From the NCBI GenBank assembly GCA_958427895.1, contig CAUADW010000050.1, positions 1-12,058 on the forward strand: a stretch of DNA of 12,058 nt. The letters run 5' to 3'. Positions within the stretch are counted from its first letter, which is position 1; every line of letters begins with the position of its first letter. The notes beneath the pieces are model-generated. The model saw only the letters and a list, made by a program, of their open reading frames with translations. It ran no database searches and was not told where the DNA came from. Both the position numbers and the translations under genes were made by a program. The stretch is from an uncultured Collinsella sp. GTDB taxonomy: Bacteria > Actinomycetota > Coriobacteriia > Coriobacteriales > Coriobacteriaceae. Below, piece after piece: positions 11,480 to 12,058 of the stretch.

Positions 11480-12058
11480 TTAGACCAGGTGCGCGATAAC
11501 GGCATCGGCAAAGGCCTGCGTGCCCACGGCCCCCTCGACGGAGCCGGTCTGGGCACGACGCACGTCACCGGTAACCTGCTCACCCTCGTCGAGCGTGGTA
11601 GATACGGCGGCGCGAATGCGATTGGCAGCGTCGTTCTCGCCCAGGTGATCGAGCATCATCGCAGCAGAGAGGATCTCGGCTGTGGGGTTGGCGATATCCT
11701 GGCCCGCGATATCGGGCGCGGAGCCGTGCGTAGCCTCAAAGATGGCGCAGTCGGCACCGATGTTGGAGCCGGGGGCCATGCCTAAGCCGCCTACCAGGCC
11801 GGCGCACAGGTCGCTCACGATGTCGCCGTACAGGTTGGGCAGCACCAGGACATCGAAGTCGTTGGGGTTCTGGACCAGGCCCATGCAGGTGGCGTCGACA
11901 ATCTTGTCGTTGAACTCGATATCGGGATAGTTGGCGGCCACCTCGCGCGCCACGCGCAGGAACAGGCCGTCGGTCGCTTTCATGATGTTTGCCTTGTGTA
12001 CGGCCGTCACCTTTTTGCGGCCGCAGCGACGGGCGTACTCAAAGGCATACTCCACAAT
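11480..12058 (-). CDS. icd: NAD-type isocitrate dehydrogenase, C-terminal part, 5' end beyond the window
   Basis: The last 192 residues of a beta-decarboxylating dehydrogenase; the start lies beyond position 12058. Visible motifs are [16 protein letters not shown] with the catalytic Lys, [35 protein letters not shown] with the metal-binding Asp residues, and [26 protein letters not shown], which forms the cofactor site. The NLYGDI..DL and [11 protein letters not shown] forms fit NAD-dependent isocitrate dehydrogenases of Gram-positive anaerobes better than 3-isopropylmalate dehydrogenase, which usually has NMFGDILSDE; homoisocitrate or IPM activity is not fully excluded. It converts isocitrate to 2-oxoglutarate, probably for glutamate synthesis. 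The hairpin at 11392-11420 lies after its stop. Confidence 0.87.
   Translation of the reverse strand: MVEYAFEYARRCGRKKVTAVHKANIMKATDGLFLRVAREVAANYPDIEFNDKIVDATCMGLVQNPNDFDVLVLPNLYGDIVSDLCAGLVGGLGMAPGSNIGADCAIFEATHGSAPDIAGQDIANPTAEILSAAMMLDHLGENDAANRIRAAVSTTLDEGEQVTGDVRRAQTGSVEGAVGTQAFADAVIAHLV

Overview
The window reads as chromosomal DNA from a GC-rich gut Actinobacterium of the Coriobacteriia, most like Collinsella. This is inferred from gene content and protein style, not from a database search. Nearly all of it is coding and most genes lie on the minus strand. There is no tRNA, rRNA, CRISPR array, transposase or attachment site that I can support.

Positions 1-8557 hold a dispersed amino-sugar utilisation locus that fits N-acetylgalactosamine (GalNAc) or galactosamine best. 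In minus-strand transcription order it contains a mannose/sorbose-type PTS operon (EIIA, a YajC-like protein, EIIB, EIIC, EIID; 8557 down to 5351), a GntR/UTRA repressor (5165-4434), AgaS (4319-3153), a NagA-type deacetylase (3034-1865), a LacX-type aldose epimerase (1048-167) and the first 35 codons of a tagatose-6-phosphate kinase, LacC (107-1). Together these give uptake with phosphorylation, deacetylation, deamination/isomerisation to tagatose-6-phosphate, then phosphorylation to tagatose-1,6-bisphosphate. The aldolase that would finish the pathway is not in the window and is expected beyond the left edge. Strong hairpin terminators follow EIID and AgaS, so the locus is several transcription units. 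Two of them, PTS and agaS, share an identical 13-nt operator-like core, CTGGTAGTAACCA, at their promoters. This is the kind of TGGT/ACCA site bound by NagR/DasR-type GntR repressors. A flavodoxin gene (1205-1789, plus strand) is wedged between nagA and lacX in the opposite direction.

Positions 8558-9260 are a 700-nt intergenic region, more A+T-rich than its surroundings, between the divergent PTS operon and a membrane protein gene. It holds the PTS promoter and leader and an unusual concentration of inverted and direct repeats that look like regulator-binding sites.

Positions 9261-10145 are a two-gene plus-strand unit: a four-helix DUF2975-like membrane protein and a small YozG-like Cro/CI-type regulator.

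Positions 10259-12058 carry, on the minus strand, a membrane-anchored SurA-N-like protein with a long acidic cytoplasmic tail and the C-terminal half of an NAD-type isocitrate dehydrogenase running off the right edge. Both are ordinary housekeeping-type genes unrelated to the sugar locus.
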